Shown: piece by piece, positions 23,293 through 63,821 of the stretch | How the letters are laid out: the number at the start of each line of letters is the position of its first letter | Numbering within the stretch: position 1 is the stretch's first letter | NCBI RefSeq assembly: GCF_029784135.1 | Contig: NC_073745.1 | Span: 45,119,521-45,183,520 of the forward strand | Reading direction: 5' to 3' | Length of the DNA stretch: 64,000 nucleotides | Source of the DNA: Toxorhynchites rutilus septentrionalis | Taxonomy: Eukaryota > Arthropoda > Insecta > Diptera > Culicidae | Program-made: the position numbers and the translations under genes | Notes under the pieces: model-generated | What the model was told of the DNA's origin: nothing | The model's database searches: none | The model's input: only the letters and a program-made list of their open reading frames with translations

Positions 23293-24807
23293 CATATGCT
23301 TGGACCATTGGGGTTCATATCTTCAGTTTGTAGAATAACCATGTAGTGATTCCCGCACATATGCTTGTTGCATTATGCTTTTGTGCAAACTAATACACTT
23401 TTTGTGCAAACTAATACACTTTTATGTCCAAATTCTAGCTACTATGTTTTACTTGGGCATCCTGTATGGGTACGTGCAGGCGCTTCACTGACTCTATCGA
23501 TTACGTCTCTCCGATATCTCCATACATGACCACTAGAAAAAATTTCGAATCATTTAAAAAAATCCATAGAATTTATTCATCAAAATGGTCACTGAATGCA
23601 AGATAAAATGTAATAAATTTTTATTATTATAAGAAAAAAATAGTCATGAATTGCACAACTGCGTCGAACAGTGCTACCCACTCAACGGAAGAATGTCAAA
23701 TTAATATCCACCTCAAAAAGGTTTAGAGAGCACCTTGACTTGCCAAATATAAATTAACAAGCTTCAAACTTTCGTAAAAATCACCACCTTCTCGACCATG
23801 TTGCGCAATGTCTGCGCTAACCTGCAGATAACGATGTATCATTATGGGGAGCGTGGGCGTCGCACGAGAAGAACGAGTGTGCATGTGGATGAAAAAAACA
23901 CATAACTATTAACATTATCAACTTTCCGCAAGATTTGCTTGTTAGTAGCATCGAAACTTTCTCGTCTGCTGTCGCCTCCGATAACCGGAGGAGTCATCCT
24001 CCGGCATTCTATGGTCACTCTCATTCAACGGTCGAATAGTGCAGGCAGGGATGAATCGTTTAGTTTGTATCGAAGGAGGAACGGGCAGAAGATTTCCAGT
24101 GGCGAAAAGTTCCACCATCCACGTCGTGCGCTTCGAGGCTAAGTGAAAAATTATGACACTGTAGCTATGTTTTCGTTCTTTTTGTTATTCTATCGTTCCA
24201 TTTTCGATTTTCGGTCCAACATGACATGTCTAACACGGATTGGCAAGTTGGTCTTCTGTTCGAGTTTCGTGTGCATCCCCTTCCAAAGTCTCGAATAAAG
24301 TTGCAGAGCGATGTTTCTGGACGACTGCTCTAGAAAGCAGTGCTATCTTCGGACAAATTAATGCTCTGAAATAAAGCACCGTCAATATGATCCCAGAGCA
24401 TAGCGGATAGTGCTAACTGCAGTCTTTCTCTTGGTCGAAACAAGTGCAATAAATTGATTGTGAAAACCTTGGGTGCTGTTTCACAACAGGAAAGTGAATC
24501 TCGACTCCGAGCTCCGAGCACCGCAAGCAAGCGCCACTTTCGGACACACTGAACTGTGAAACGAGAATTTAATTATCCTAATGACCCATTTATCTAGACA
24601 ATTAATAGCTGTATTGTCATGAGGAGAAAAACGATACCCGACATGGATTGTCTGGCTGTTGTTGTCTTATCCACCAGAAAAAAAGACGATGGAAAATGGC
24701 TCCGATAAATTGAGCCATCCCCGAAAAGCTAAAAGTCATCTAGAAAGAGTGTTCTTGTTTTTTGTTTCCTGCTCTTATCAACCAATCTCCTTTCTTTTTC
24801 ATTCCAG
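23293..24807 (+). other. Intron sequence upstream of the first recognised exon
   Basis: Non-coding. The last bases are a pyrimidine-rich tract ending in CATTCCAG at 24807, the 3' splice site of the exon at 24808. The upstream donor was not found in the window. Confidence 0.6.
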
Positions 24808-52067
<27,260 letters not shown>

Positions 52068-52206
52068 GTAAGTGGATTTTCTGTTTCTTTTTTTTCCCTT
52101 CTCGCAGTAAGTCCGACAGGATTTGTTTGTTTTTGTGGCGTTTTCTAATTTTATCCGAGTTAAATTTAAATGAAGCTGAGGCATTTAATACTGCATTTTT
52201 GGAATC

Positions 52207-53515
52207 CTTTAATCATTGAATCTTTGAATCTTTAAATTTTTGAAACTTTGAATCTTTCAATCTTTGAATCTTTGAATCTTTGAATCTTTGAATCTTTGAA
52301 TCTTTGAATCTTTGAATCTTTGAATCTTTGAATCTTTGAATCTTTGAATCTTTGAATCTTTGAATCTTTGAATCTTTGAATCTTTGAATCTTTGAATCTT
52401 TGAATCTTTGAATCTTTGAATCTTTGAATCTTTGAATCTTTGAATCTTTGAATCTTTGAATCTTTGAATCTTTGAATCTTTGAATCTTTGAATCTTTGAA
52501 TCTTTGAATCTTTGAATCTTTGAATCTTTGAATCATTGAATCTTTGAATCTTTGAATCTTTGAATCTTTGAATCTTTGAATCTTTGAATCTTTGAATCTT
52601 TGAATCTTTGAATCTTTGAATCTTTGAATCTTTGAATCTTTGAATCTTTGAATCTTTGAATCTTTGAATCTTTGAATCTTTGAATCTTTGAATCTTTGAA
52701 TCTTTGAATCTTTGAATCTTTGAATCTTTGAATCTTTGAATCTTTGAATCTTTGAATCTTTGAATCTTTGAATCTTTGAATCTTTGAATCTTTGAATCTT
52801 TGAATCTTTGAATCTTTGAATCTTTGAATCTTTGAATCTTTGAATCTTTGAATCTTTGAATCTTTGAATCTTTGAATCTTTGAATCTTTGAATCTTTGAA
52901 TCTTTGAATCTTTGAATCTTTGAATCTTTGAATCTTTGAATCTTTGAATCTTTGAATCTTTGAATCTTTGAATCTTTGAATCTTTGAATCTTTGAATCTT
53001 TGAATCTTTGAATCTTTGAATCTTTGAATCTTTGAATCTTTGAATCTTTGAATCTTTGAATCTTTGAATCTTTGAATCTTTGAATCTTTGAATCTTTGAA
53101 TCTTTGAATCTTTGAATCTTTGAATCTTTGAATCTTTGAATCTTTGAATCTTTGAATCTTTGAATCTTTGAATCTTTGAATCTTTGAATCTTTGAATCTT
53201 TGAATCTTTGAATCTTTGAATCTTTGAATCTTTGAATCTTTGAATCTTTGAATCTTTGAATCTTTGAATCTTTGAATCTTTGAATCTTTGAATCTTTGAA
53301 TCTTTGAATCTTTGAATCTTTGAATCTTTGAATCTTTGAATCTTTGAATCTTTGAATCTTTGAATCTTTGAATCTTTGAATCTTTGAATCTTTGAATCTT
53401 TGAATCTTTGAATCTTTGAATCTTTGAATCTTTGAATCTTTGAATCTTTGAATCTTTGAATCTTTGAATCTTTGAATCTTTGAATCTTTGAATCTTGGAA
53501 TCTTTGAATCTTAGA
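52207..53515. repeat. Octanucleotide satellite (TTTGAATC)n, about 1.3 kb
   Basis: About 155 perfect tandem copies of an 8 bp unit, with one internal variant (AATCATTG near 52534) and decayed units only at the edges (52207-52260, 53490-53515). It lies 140 bp after the donor of the last exon, in the last intron. Open frames through it are the 8-residue period FKDSKIQR, produced by 3 units of 8 bases, and are not coding. Confidence 0.97.
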
Positions 53516-56500
53516 ATTTTTCCTTATGATAAATTCAATTCATCTACAAAAGAAATAATATTGATTGATGGTTACCCATATTTGAACACAAGATTGATAT
53601 TCCTTTTTGGTAGAATAATCAATAATTTTTTGCGATAGAAGTACGATCGATCCGTTCAAAAATCGCTTCGAAGTACAATATTATTCTTGCGAAATTCATA
53701 AGAAAAAGGTTCCGGTGCGGAGTTCGATTATTTTGGACATCATTGTATAGAGCGATTCTACGTCAAATCAACCGATAAACAGCAAATTGTTGCGCGACTC
53801 TCTTCGATTTTATTGAAAATTCCAAACTCATAATTTGCATTATCATGAGATCAAGTTAAATTACGACTGATTTTTCAAAAGGGTATATTCAATATCATTG
53901 ATCATTCTTTCAAAAAATCGTAAATCAAAATCAAGATGTCTGATTGAAATATGATGTTTGACAAAGTTGTTGGAAAATTAATGAACTATTTAGCAAAAAT
54001 ACCATTTACACAAAAATGTACTGTTAAAATAAAAAACAAACATTCAAAATTAAATTAAATTTAATATTAAAAAATTTAATATTTCAAAGAAAATATTATT
54101 GGAACCATAATTTTTAATTTTTTCATAGTGAAAATAATGTTGGTGACATTTTTATACGAAATAAGATTACGCATTTTCTAATAATACACGAATAAGATTT
54201 CAATTACAGCCAAATCTGTTTTTGTGTGGGAGATAGGGACCGCTCAAAAAAAAAAATCGCATGACAAAAATCATGCTAAACTTCACCAGTAGATTTAAAA
54301 AAATTGTGTTCGCCAAACAATTTGAAAAAACCATTTTTTATGCGGTAGATAGGGACCGCATAAAAACAGTTTCCTTGAGCTAATGATTACAGTCGTAATC
54401 AACATTCGATTTCCTTCTTTCACTTTAATAAGCGGCCTACTCACTTGTGCAGATTATAAAATCAAATCTTTGATCCATTCAAACCTCGAAACAAACAAAA
54501 CGAAACATGAGAATGGGAATTATCTGACACAGTTCTTATGGAGGCAATGAAATACATATAAAAGATATAAAAAAATAAACGACCGAAGACTTTTATTTTT
54601 CAAATGCCGCACAAAAAAAAGTCGCGCAATAAAATTGCTCGAGATTTTTGACGCCTTTTTTAACGCGATAGGACAAAAAAAAATCGCACAGAAAAATTCG
54701 CATAATAAAACCGCACAAAAACAGGTTATATCTGGATAAAAGTTAGCCCAAGGATGAAATGATATATTTTTTCCATGTAAAATTGCATGCCGATTCCATT
54801 TTTTTGTTACATTTCTTAAATGGTTACGGTTTCACAAAGTATTGAAATTTGATAAATTTTATAAAATTCACACCTCCATACCTCCATTTTATAAAATTCA
54901 TATCCTCCATCTCCATATTGCCACGGCATTACTGTAAGTCAAATTTTGTTAAATTTCCGACGGTTTTTCCAATAAAAATATATTTTAAAAAATATCGAGA
55001 GGAATTATTTTGTGATATTAAAGATTTCAATATTAAATTCAATTTTTGAGTGAAATTTGTTAACAGGAAATTTAATTACGAATTATTATATTTCCTAAAT
55101 AATTTATTAATTTTCCTACAACCATTTCAAAAGTACGCCTTGAGTAATCGGTTTCCCACTTTACTAACCATAGATGAAAGAAAATTGTTTATATATATAT
55201 AGTTTTAGAATTATATTTAAAAATTCGGCTCCTTTAAACTTAAGTAACTGAGCCTGTACAAATGAACGAATTAATAAAAAAAACCATTTCAAACATCAAA
55301 TTTTAATCAAACATTTTTTGAAAAATGATATCAATGATTTTGAATACACCCTTTTAAAAAAACAAAAATTAATTAGTCACATGATAATGAAAACTGTGAT
55401 TTTGGGTAATTTCCATCATATGTACCAAGTTTAAAAAAATTACGCAACGAGTATGGGTTTTCATCGAATAATCTATCACTTAATGATCCCTGACTTGGAT
55501 AGAGAGAATTCCTACTTCACATTCATTACACACATGTTAACATCCAAGCATTTTGACATGCAAACCAATAATCAAACATTGGAATTTGGGCTCCAACTGA
55601 GCTGAACAGAAATTAATCATCTCGTAGTCGATCACAAGTTAATGTTTCGCAAAGCAAGTTCATCGATAAATGCCACCTTTATGGAAATAAAATTCATCAA
55701 GCCTACAGCAAAACATGAATATTTTGTAGGATGCGCTTTGAAAATGTTTTGATGGATGGATTACTTCTGGGTATAAGTTTATTGTTATGGGAAGGACCTA
55801 TTTTGAAGGCGATGCAATAAATTAGAATGAATGAAAAATATAGAATTTGTGAATAATCTCCGATACATTTTAAACGTAATGTTGTATAACATTGCGTTTT
55901 TACCACTGGAAATCACGTTCACGGCGAACATTTATCATTGTTGACAGTATTGAAACGAGAAGGATAACAATTTCCAAACCCCAATAAACATCAGCGCACT
56001 CTCGTTCCAGCAGCTGCTCCCTGGAACCAACTCGAAGTGACAAAGTGAGTTAAGTAGTTTCATTCTCTGTCCAAGCCATTAGAACGAACACATTCTGGTC
56101 CTGGAAATCGGGAAGATCGACAGGGAAAACAAGAAGAAAAAAAACAAGAGAAAGTTTAATCGAACTAAATATTTAATGTGAAAAGTTTTCTTCATCCTTC
56201 CCTCCGGGACTCCCGCCCCCACTACCAGCGGCAGAGAATCCTGCGTCTCAGCGAACCATAAAACTCAAATTAGTTGCAGAACGAATTTTAAGTGGTAGAT
56301 ACATTTTTTTAAACTGATGCGCAGTTTGAATCGTTTGGATTGGGCGGAAAGTGCATCCGAGTCTCTTGTCACTGTGGGAAACCCCCGGCCGAGTCAAGTC
56401 GAACATCAAGTTGAGCTTTCTGGGGTTATTTTTTCAATGGAGTTGTTCACATCTTTCCAACTCGAAAGTCATTCCAATTAGTCTGAATCTGAGCTTTCGA

Positions 56501-57864
56501 TAATTTTCCACCCGAATTCGATATCCCTAGATTCGCTCTCTCTCTCTTCACATCCACCGACGGAACGACGATGGTATTTAAAACCGGATCCAGACACGCC
56601 TGATGGAGCAAGCACAAAGGAAGTTGATGTATAGTGCCTCTCACCCGCCGCTTCGCCGACATCCCTCCGTTGCATTCCTGAGCGTATGGTTCCAGGTTTC
56701 CTTACTTCGGAGCGAACAGATGAGCAGAGGCGAAAATGAATGAAAATTATTGTGCCTGGCTTAAAATGTCGGTCCCCATTGATGTCTATTTTTCACTCCC
56801 AATGAGCGCTCCTCGTCGGCTGAGGCCGGTTGGGTGGTGGCATCAGGGCTCTGTGAGTTGTGTGAATAGGAAGCAATCGAACCGAGAACGAAGAACTTTG
56901 GAATATTTATTAAAAGATTCCACCCAAGCATGCCGGCAAACGGAAGAGGAGCGTAGGCCTTCGCAACCATACGGTGCTATTCCTTGCCACATACACACAC
57001 ACACTTACCCATATAAAAACTCCGGCAGCAGGCAAAAACGAGTCCCGGGCAGGGTGAAGCCATAAATAGCTTATATAAATGGGATTCAATTTTGAAATAT
57101 TCAGTGGCTGACTTTAAGTGCTTTATCAATAAAATTTATTTCCATCCGAAAATTAGCATTTTCCGATATCGATTTCTGCAGCGGCGGCGTAAAGAGTTCT
57201 CCTGCTTTTGGGGCTGAGGTTTGGCGCAGGAATGTTGGTTGCGGCGAAAGAAAGGCCCCCGAGGCAGAGCTTTTCGTCTTTCCAAGCTGTGTGGTGGGTA
57301 GCCTGGGTAGCGCTCGCTCGATGCTCTCTAAACGGTTCAAGAGACATTCGAGTGTACTTTGTTTAATTTCTCCCATTGCAGATGCAACTTGCAGGCCCAC
57401 TGCTGGCTGCGTGGAAGCGATACGAAACAGAACACACAAGCACTTTTGCGGATGAATAAATCCTACCGAATGTATGTGTGTACTTGAGCCGTACTTAATT
57501 TATTTATAACGGAGAACTTGGTCGACATTTAGCAAGCAATAGTTGCCATTCTTCGTTGTACGGAGCGTTGCGAAGCTCCACAAACGACAGCAGCTCGGTG
57601 CGGTGATTTGTTGTATCGGCTATGATCGTTCAGAAAAGGAACAGAACATTCTCCATTTGTTTGATTTGGTAATGTAAGTGTTCATTAAAAAAGTTAGGAA
57701 ATGGAGCCTGGATGATAAGCACAACGTTGCTCGGATTTTGTAGTTATAAAAAAAAACCCAAATTTACTGCTTGGCTGTCATTCCATGTGTTTAATAACTC
57801 TTTTCATAGAAATAATCAGCAGTAATCAGCTCCAAATTTATAGGCACGTCATAACATATTGGCT
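53516..57864. other. Intron sequence, no gene recognised
   Basis: AT-rich to about 55.9 kb, with repeated GGGACCGC motifs at 54.2-54.4 kb and AAATCGCA-type motifs. The part at 56.0-57.5 kb is GC-richer and unique. Frames up to 112 residues show no domain. No splice-bounded exon continuing the monooxygenase was found. Confidence 0.4.
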
Positions 57865-58512
57865 AAGGTGGCAATGGATGTATGGAGAAAAAAACATCAT
57901 CGAATTTCGAAAACGACCATGTACAATTTATTTATTGGGCCAAAAAAATGACATGGGCAAAATTTCAGCTCAATCGGACATGGTTTCGGGGTGCCTCAAA
58001 GCGCTCAAAGTTTGGATTTTTTGATCCTCGAAAATCTTTCAATGGGGGGGGGGGGGGATGGAGTAAAGGAAATTTGGAAAATCGAAATTTTTGTTCGATG
58101 CCAAATGTCTTAAAAATGGAACATCGAGATGTTGGCCGAAAATCGACCTTTTGGGACCTAGCTTGAGAGGCACTCAAAGTTTTGGTTTTTTGGCCAAAAG
58201 GTCCCAAAAGGTCAATTTCCAGCCAATTTTTTTTTCGGGATAACATCAGATCTCAACGTTTAATGCATTTTTAAGACATTTGGCATCGAAAAAATGATTT
58301 CGATTTTCCAAATTTTCTTTACTCCCCCCCCCCCCCATGGAAGATTTTCGAGGATCAAAAAATCCAAACTTTGAGCGCTTTGAGGCACCCCTAAATCATG
58401 TACGATTGAGCTGAAACTTTGCAAAGGTCATTTTTTGGATTTTGGATTTTTTGGATTTTTTTGGATGCTCGGTTTTTGAAATTTGACATGGCCATTTTCG
58501 CTGCCACCTTAA
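57865..58512. mobile_element. Foldback MITE with G and C homopolymer arms
   Basis: The ends TAAGGTGGCA and TGCCACCTTA (58499-58508) are inverted. Inside, GCTCAAAGTTTGGATTTTTT followed by GATCCTCGAAAATCTT is inverted at 58340-58375. Each arm carries a homopolymer: G14 at 58044-58057 and C13 at 58324-58336. There is no coding region. It shares modules with the 22 kb repeat family. Confidence 0.75.
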
Positions 58513-59209
58513 TGTTTTCATATTGTCATAACCAGACATCGAAAGTAAGAGTTCGTCTATTCGAGTAAAACTCAATTCAGAACGAGAGAAATGAAAATGG
58601 ACAAGAGCAATCAGCTCTATCTTGGGATAGTTTTAATGGAATGAAATGTGGTTCCACTTGTGGATCTTCGAGTCCATAATCTTACTTGGAACGGAAACTT
58701 TATTACTACGTATCCACAGTTGCCAGTTCCTGAACTTTACACCAACAATGATTTCAAATTGTATGTGAACATCTCCTCGAGATGTGGTGACATGCAACAT
58801 TGTCTGGGAAAATGCTCAACTAGCATTTTCACGAACGTCTTGTGGTCCATAAGTAACCAATATTGGTACCTCATTAGAACCTTGCTGAACAACTTTCGAG
58901 CGCTTCGTTCGGACCCTAAATTCTGCTTCATCGTTTAGTCTTCTGGCAGATACAATGAAAATCTCGAATTTCAGTTCACTGTGCCAATTGCTAGACGTGT
59001 TTTTATCATGTTTTTACAATGAAGTTGCAGCTAAACTAGAACAGATAATAGTGTGTTTTCAAAGAACAAATTGTAGAGCTTTAAGTGCTTCAATTGGGGT
59101 GATAGAGTTGATTTAGCTTGGAGGAAAATTCAGTCCAAATCTCTGTAAAAAAACATTAACTATCAAATTCTTTATTTCTCAAATAGCATTCAATTCTACT
59201 AATTAAAAT
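58513..59209. other. No gene seen
   Basis: Non-coding. A 96-residue frame at 58648-58938 is unassigned. Confidence 0.4.
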
Positions 59210-61688
59210 GTTTGTCCCGATTCCGTTCCTGCACAAAATGTCGTACGCGACATTCCGCTCCAAGGCGATTACGAGAATTTTTCGATGGTAGAATTCTCAA
59301 TTGCACTTCTCTCATGTAACAATTCAGCTCCGGGGTCGGACAAGATTAAATTCAACTTGTTGAAGAATTTTCCCGACTTGGCAAAACAGCGTTTGCTGAA
59401 CTTGTTCAACAAGTTTCTGGAGCTGAATATAGTCCCGCATGACTGGAGACAAGTGAGAGTGATAGCCATACGAAAACCCAATAAGCCGGCTTGCGATCAC
59501 AATTCGTATAGGCCGATTGCAATGTTATCCTGTATTCGTAAATTGTTAGAGAAAATGATTCTACTTTGTTTGGACAAGTGGGTTGAAACGAACAATTTGC
59601 TGTCAAATACGCAGTTTGGCTTCCGCCGAGGTAAAGGGACGAACGATTGTCTCGTGCTGCTATCTTCTGAAATCCAAATCGCATTTGCTCGCAAAGAACA
59701 AATGGCTTCCGTTTTTCTCGATATCAAAGGGGCATTTGATTCAGTTTCCATGGAAATTCTCTCAGAGAAACTTCATAATCGTGGACTTTCACCAATTCTG
59801 AATAATTTCCTGTACAATTTACTCTCAGAAAAGCACATGTTTTTCAATCATGGCAGCTTGAAATCTTCTCGTTACAGTTTTATGGGCCTCCCACAAGGCT
59901 CCTGCCTAAGCCCCCTCTTGTACAGTTTTTACGTCAATGATATAGATGATTGTCTAACTAGAGATTGCACGTTGAGACAACTTGCAGACGATGGAGTTAT
60001 TTCCATCACGGGTACTAATCCCGCCGTTCTGCAAAATTCCTTGCAAGATACCCTGAACAACCTGTTCACGTGGGCTCTCAAGCTGGGTATCGAATTCTCT
60101 ACGGAGAAAACTGAAATGGTCCTTTTTTCTAGGAAGCACGAACTCGCCCAATTCCAGCTTCACCTATCCGGCAAAACGATCAAGCACTCGATGTTTTTCA
60201 AATACCTTGGAGTATATTTTGACTCTAAATGTACCTGGGGAATACACATTGCGTATTTGAAACAGAAATGCCAGCAAAGAATCAATTTTCTCCAAACAAT
60301 AACCGGAACATGGTGGGGTGCCCATCCAGGAGACCTCATTCAGTTATACAAAACAACGATATTATCAGTGTTAGAATATGGCAGTTTTTGCTTCCGATCA
60401 GCTGCCAGGATTCATATTCTCAAGCTGGAGAGAATACAATATCGTTGCCTGCGTATAGCCATGGGGTGTTTGCATTCGATACATACGATGAGTCTCGAAG
60501 TTTTGGCAGGAGTACCCCCGCTTACTCTTCGGTTCACAGAATTATCCTACAGATTTCTCATCCGTTGCAAGATCATGAATCCATTGGTGATTGATAACTT
60601 CGAAAATCTACTCCAACTGATTCCTCAGCCAAGTTTTATGTCTATATACAATGAGTACCTTACCCATGAAGTGCACCCTTCACCGGGCATCTCCAACCAA
60701 GTTTGCTTCCCATACTTTTGCAATTCCTCTGTCAATTTTGATCTGTCCATGCGACAAAAGATCCATGGAATCCCAGATCATCTACGCTCCGATTACATTC
60801 CGGAGATATTTTCGGCAGAATATGGGAAAGTTAGATCTGATAAAATGTTCTTTACTGACGGTTCATGCATAAACGGGTCCACTGGCTTCGGCATCTTCAA
60901 TGAAAATTCCAGTGCCTCTTTCAAACTCAAAGATCCTTGTTCCGTGTATGTCGCTGAACTGGGTGCGATATATTACGCATTAGGGATCATTGAAACATTG
61001 CCCATCGACCACTATTTTATTTTTTCAGACAGTCTCAGCTCAATAGAGGCAATCCGCTCAATGAAAGTTGATAAACGCTCATCTTATTTCCTAACAAGAA
61101 TAAGACATCTATTGAGTGTTTTGGTCGAAAAATTATTCAAGATTACCTTAGCATGGGTTCCCTCTCATTGCTCGATTCCGGGAGAATGAGTCCCCGTTTT
61201 ATATCCCTCCTATCCGATCGATAAACTTTTACTTAGTCACGGCAATACATACACACACTCTTTACAGATGCACGGGCCGAAGGTTGTGCAGTCCACTGAT
61301 CATTCAACAAGAGCCAAAGGTTGTACCGCTCATGACAACTCTACACGAGCTGATGATTGCGCCGGCTAGTGACCATTCTATCCTGGATTCCTCGAGAAGA
61401 CGCACCAGATATGGGGGACAGACTAGGGGGGCGTTGCTGATTAATGGTCAGCTGCATCCCAATAGGAAGTATCCCGTGTCGGGCACAGGTACAGATCATT
61501 GAAGACAGCAACATCACAATTACGAAAACACTTGTAATACTAACCTCGAGCCAACCGCGAGTAATCGGTTACATATTACTAACATAGTTATAAGGCAAAC
61601 ATTGTCGAAATATTGAACTCCCGGCCCCGTCAGGTTGACGCCATATGAGCCTTAATAAAAATATATATTTTGGATAAAAAAAAAAAAA
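59210..61688 (+). mobile_element. LOA/I-type LINE, 5' truncated
   Basis: It contains reverse transcriptase followed by RNase H in one frame, then about 490 bp of 3' untranslated sequence ending in an AATAAA-like signal and a short A-run (61676-61688). The 5' border is near 59210. The presence of RNase H and the order of motifs exclude Jockey/CR1 and place it in the LOA/I/R1 side of the LINE tree; LOA is my best guess. Confidence 0.85.
59228..61189 (+). pseudogene. LINE reverse transcriptase plus RNase H, truncated at both ends
   Basis: The frame is open upstream of the ATG at 59285 (VPAQNVVRDIPLQGDYENFS). In residues counted from that ATG: APGSDKIKFNLL (15-26), YRPIAMLS, FLDIKGAFD (metal Asp 146), GLPQGSCLSPLL (201-212) and QLADDG (Asp 235-236; Leu replaces the usual Tyr or Phe). 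RNase H starts at about 520 with FTDGS and has VAELGAIYYAL and FSDSLSSIEAI. It ends at SHCSIPGE and a TGA where the family continues with NEKAD, so the last RNase H Asp is missing. The frame is otherwise undamaged over 634 codons. Confidence 0.92.
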
Positions 61689-61689
61689 T

Positions 61690-62429
61690 GTTTTACGATG
61701 ATTTTTCTGTTTATTCAATACCAGATTCCGTCATCTTTCAAATGAATGCAACAGCATCGTTATAAGAAGCTAACCTTTTTAAATTAGATCTGTTTAAAGC
61801 AAACAGTTTGAGTTCAAGAAAAGTCCGTTAAGTCTGCCATAGTTGAAATTTGACCATGTGCATAGAATGAGGTTGTTCATCAGATATGACTCTCTATCAT
61901 TCATTAAATTAAAAATTTAGACTGAGGTAGCTAACACCTTGAAGATTACAATCCGAAAGTCCTGCGTAATTCACCCGAACGATAATTCCCGTTCAGAAAA
62001 AAAATATCCAAAACAAAAAAAAAATGTTGTGCTCGGTCCGTTTTTCCGTCTTGATAGCTGTTTTAAGATGACTGTCCCGACGTATCATGTAATTTAAAGA
62101 CATTTGGCATCGACCAGGTTTTTTTGAAATCCTCGATTTCTGTTGATTCTTCGGTTTTCAAAAAACTCAAATTTTAAGTCCGACTGAGCTAATATTTTAC
62201 AATAATTAGGTTATACTATCGTGCAAATCAACATTTCGCTACAAGCTCCAAACGAAAGATTGTGGTAACTATTTTTATTGGCACCCAAAACCATACGCAT
62301 TGCCTCGTAATTCGGATAAAAAAATTAAGTCCAAGAGTGTCGATTTTTTACATAAAATTTTTCATCGAGATGACAGTAGATCTCAACGCAATTTAAATAC
62401 ATTTGGCTCAAAAAAAATCGAAAACACTA
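61690..62429. other. Repeat-like non-coding sequence
   Basis: From about 62100 it contains modules of the 22 kb repeat (TTCAAAAAACTCAAATTTTAA, ATATTTTAC, CAACATTTCGCTA). No gene. Confidence 0.4.
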
Positions 62430-62700
62430 TTTTCATGTAACAAATGTAATAAGTTTCCCCAACACAGACTTCGAAACCCAGAAGTCTGAGGAAATCGGCA
62501 TTGCAAATGTATGCAAGGGGGGTACTTTTGTACCCAGAAGGAAATTGATCGTTTAGCCATTCTTCCGTTCACATATTTTGGAAGTCCACCATAAATGGAT
62601 GAAATAAACAATGAAAAACATAATCCATCACAATGCATGAATTGACCTATATCGGGATTTGATGACAATTGAAATCGGAAATTGTTCCATTCAATCACTA
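62430..62700 (+). repeat. HINE-like fragment, inverted, copy H
   Basis: One minisatellite unit in opposite orientation (TTTCCCCAACACAGACTTCG, AAATCGGCATTGCAAATG) followed by AATGCATGAATTGACCTA and GGGATTTG, which is the inverse of copy C at 18360-18395. Ends not found. Confidence 0.5.
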
Positions 62701-62781
62701 ATTTAATTAATAAAACGTGCATACAACTGGAAAATAAAGGTCTATTTATTAGCTAAAATTATTATTTGTCTTCGGATGGTG

Positions 62782-63818
62782 GTGGGGCACATTCGGACAC
62801 TGTTTAATACCTCATACAATTTATGTCTGATTGTTGTTTACTACAATTTAATATGATTCCCAGACCTAATGATGGTTTGAAACTACAAAAAGAAAACCGA
62901 TAGAACCAGCATCAACGAATATGAGATGGAAAGAGCTATCGAACTAGTTTCGAATAGAACGTTTTCATGATTCCAGCTCACAGGTGGCCCAACTAGGTCC
63001 AATGTCTTTGCTAATTTCACAACAAACGATTGCATAACGGAAACTATTTCTTAATGTTCTGGAACATTTGGAAAAGGTAGCAAAAAACAACGTAAAATAT
63101 GTGAACGAATCAATTTCAAAAAATCAATCAAAAAGTCATTGTACTTTGGAAACAATTAAATATTGCCGAGAAAATTGCAAAATTCATGTATCTTTTCCAC
63201 CTTATGTCACATATCGCTTACAACCGCTGGATGTTTCAGTTATGTACCCTTTCAAGCAAAAGCTCTCAGTTTTACAGAACGATTGGCTACTCAACCATCC
63301 TGGAAAAACCATTTCTATACACGACCTTTCAGATATAGTTGCATCGGGTTATAATGCTTCTTTCAATCTGAGTAGTATCCTAGCTGGATTCAAAATCACA
63401 GTTTGCTATCCATTCTCAAGAAAGGTTTTTTCGGACAAGGATTCTGCTTGCTCAAATGATTTCACCTACGGGAACGAAGGTAGCAACTGACTCATCGGGT
63501 GATACAAAAATGCTGCAAAGCTTTGCGTCTACAGCACAGATAGATTTTACTTTGGCAACTTTGTCCCCGAAAAATGTTGAACCTTTTCCAGAAACTTCAC
63601 CGTGGAAAACCATCACTCGAAAACGGAATAAACCAAAATCGATTTTTTATTGACTCTCATAGCAAGCAGTTTCCTTTCAGAAAAATACTGATAAACAGAA
63701 AAATACAGAATATGCTGGAAATAAGAGGAAATAGAAGTAATTGTTGATAAACATAAAATTTTAATTCTTTTTGTTTCATTGTCCGAAGGTGCCCCAGGAC
63801 TGTCCGAAACTGCCCCAC
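62782..63818 (+). mobile_element. Pogo/Tigger-like DNA transposon remnant
   Basis: The left end GTGGGGCACATTCGGACA and the inverted right end TGTCCGAAACTGCCCCAC match at 15 of 18 positions. A second, shortened motif (GTCCGAAGGTGCCCC) lies inside the right end at 63781. The 1.04 kb element retains only the last part of its transposase. No target duplication could be assigned. Confidence 0.65.
63068..63490 (+). pseudogene. Pogo/Tigger-like (DDE_1) transposase, C-terminal part
   Basis: It reads SHCTLETIKYCRENCKIHV, FPPYVTYRLQPLDVSV, PFKQKL, NHPGKTISIHDLSDIV and ILAGFKITVCYPFSRKVFSD. This is the end of the DDE_1 catalytic domain with the third Asp in LQPLD, and the conserved tail of Tigger-like transposases. 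The DNA-binding domain and the first two Asp motifs are absent, and the upstream sequence has no matching frame. Confidence 0.75.
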
Positions 63819-63821
63819 ACA

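Noticed and set aside
52213..52536. 107-residue frame with period FKDSKIQR
   Set aside because: It is the translation of an 8 bp tandem satellite, not a repeat protein.
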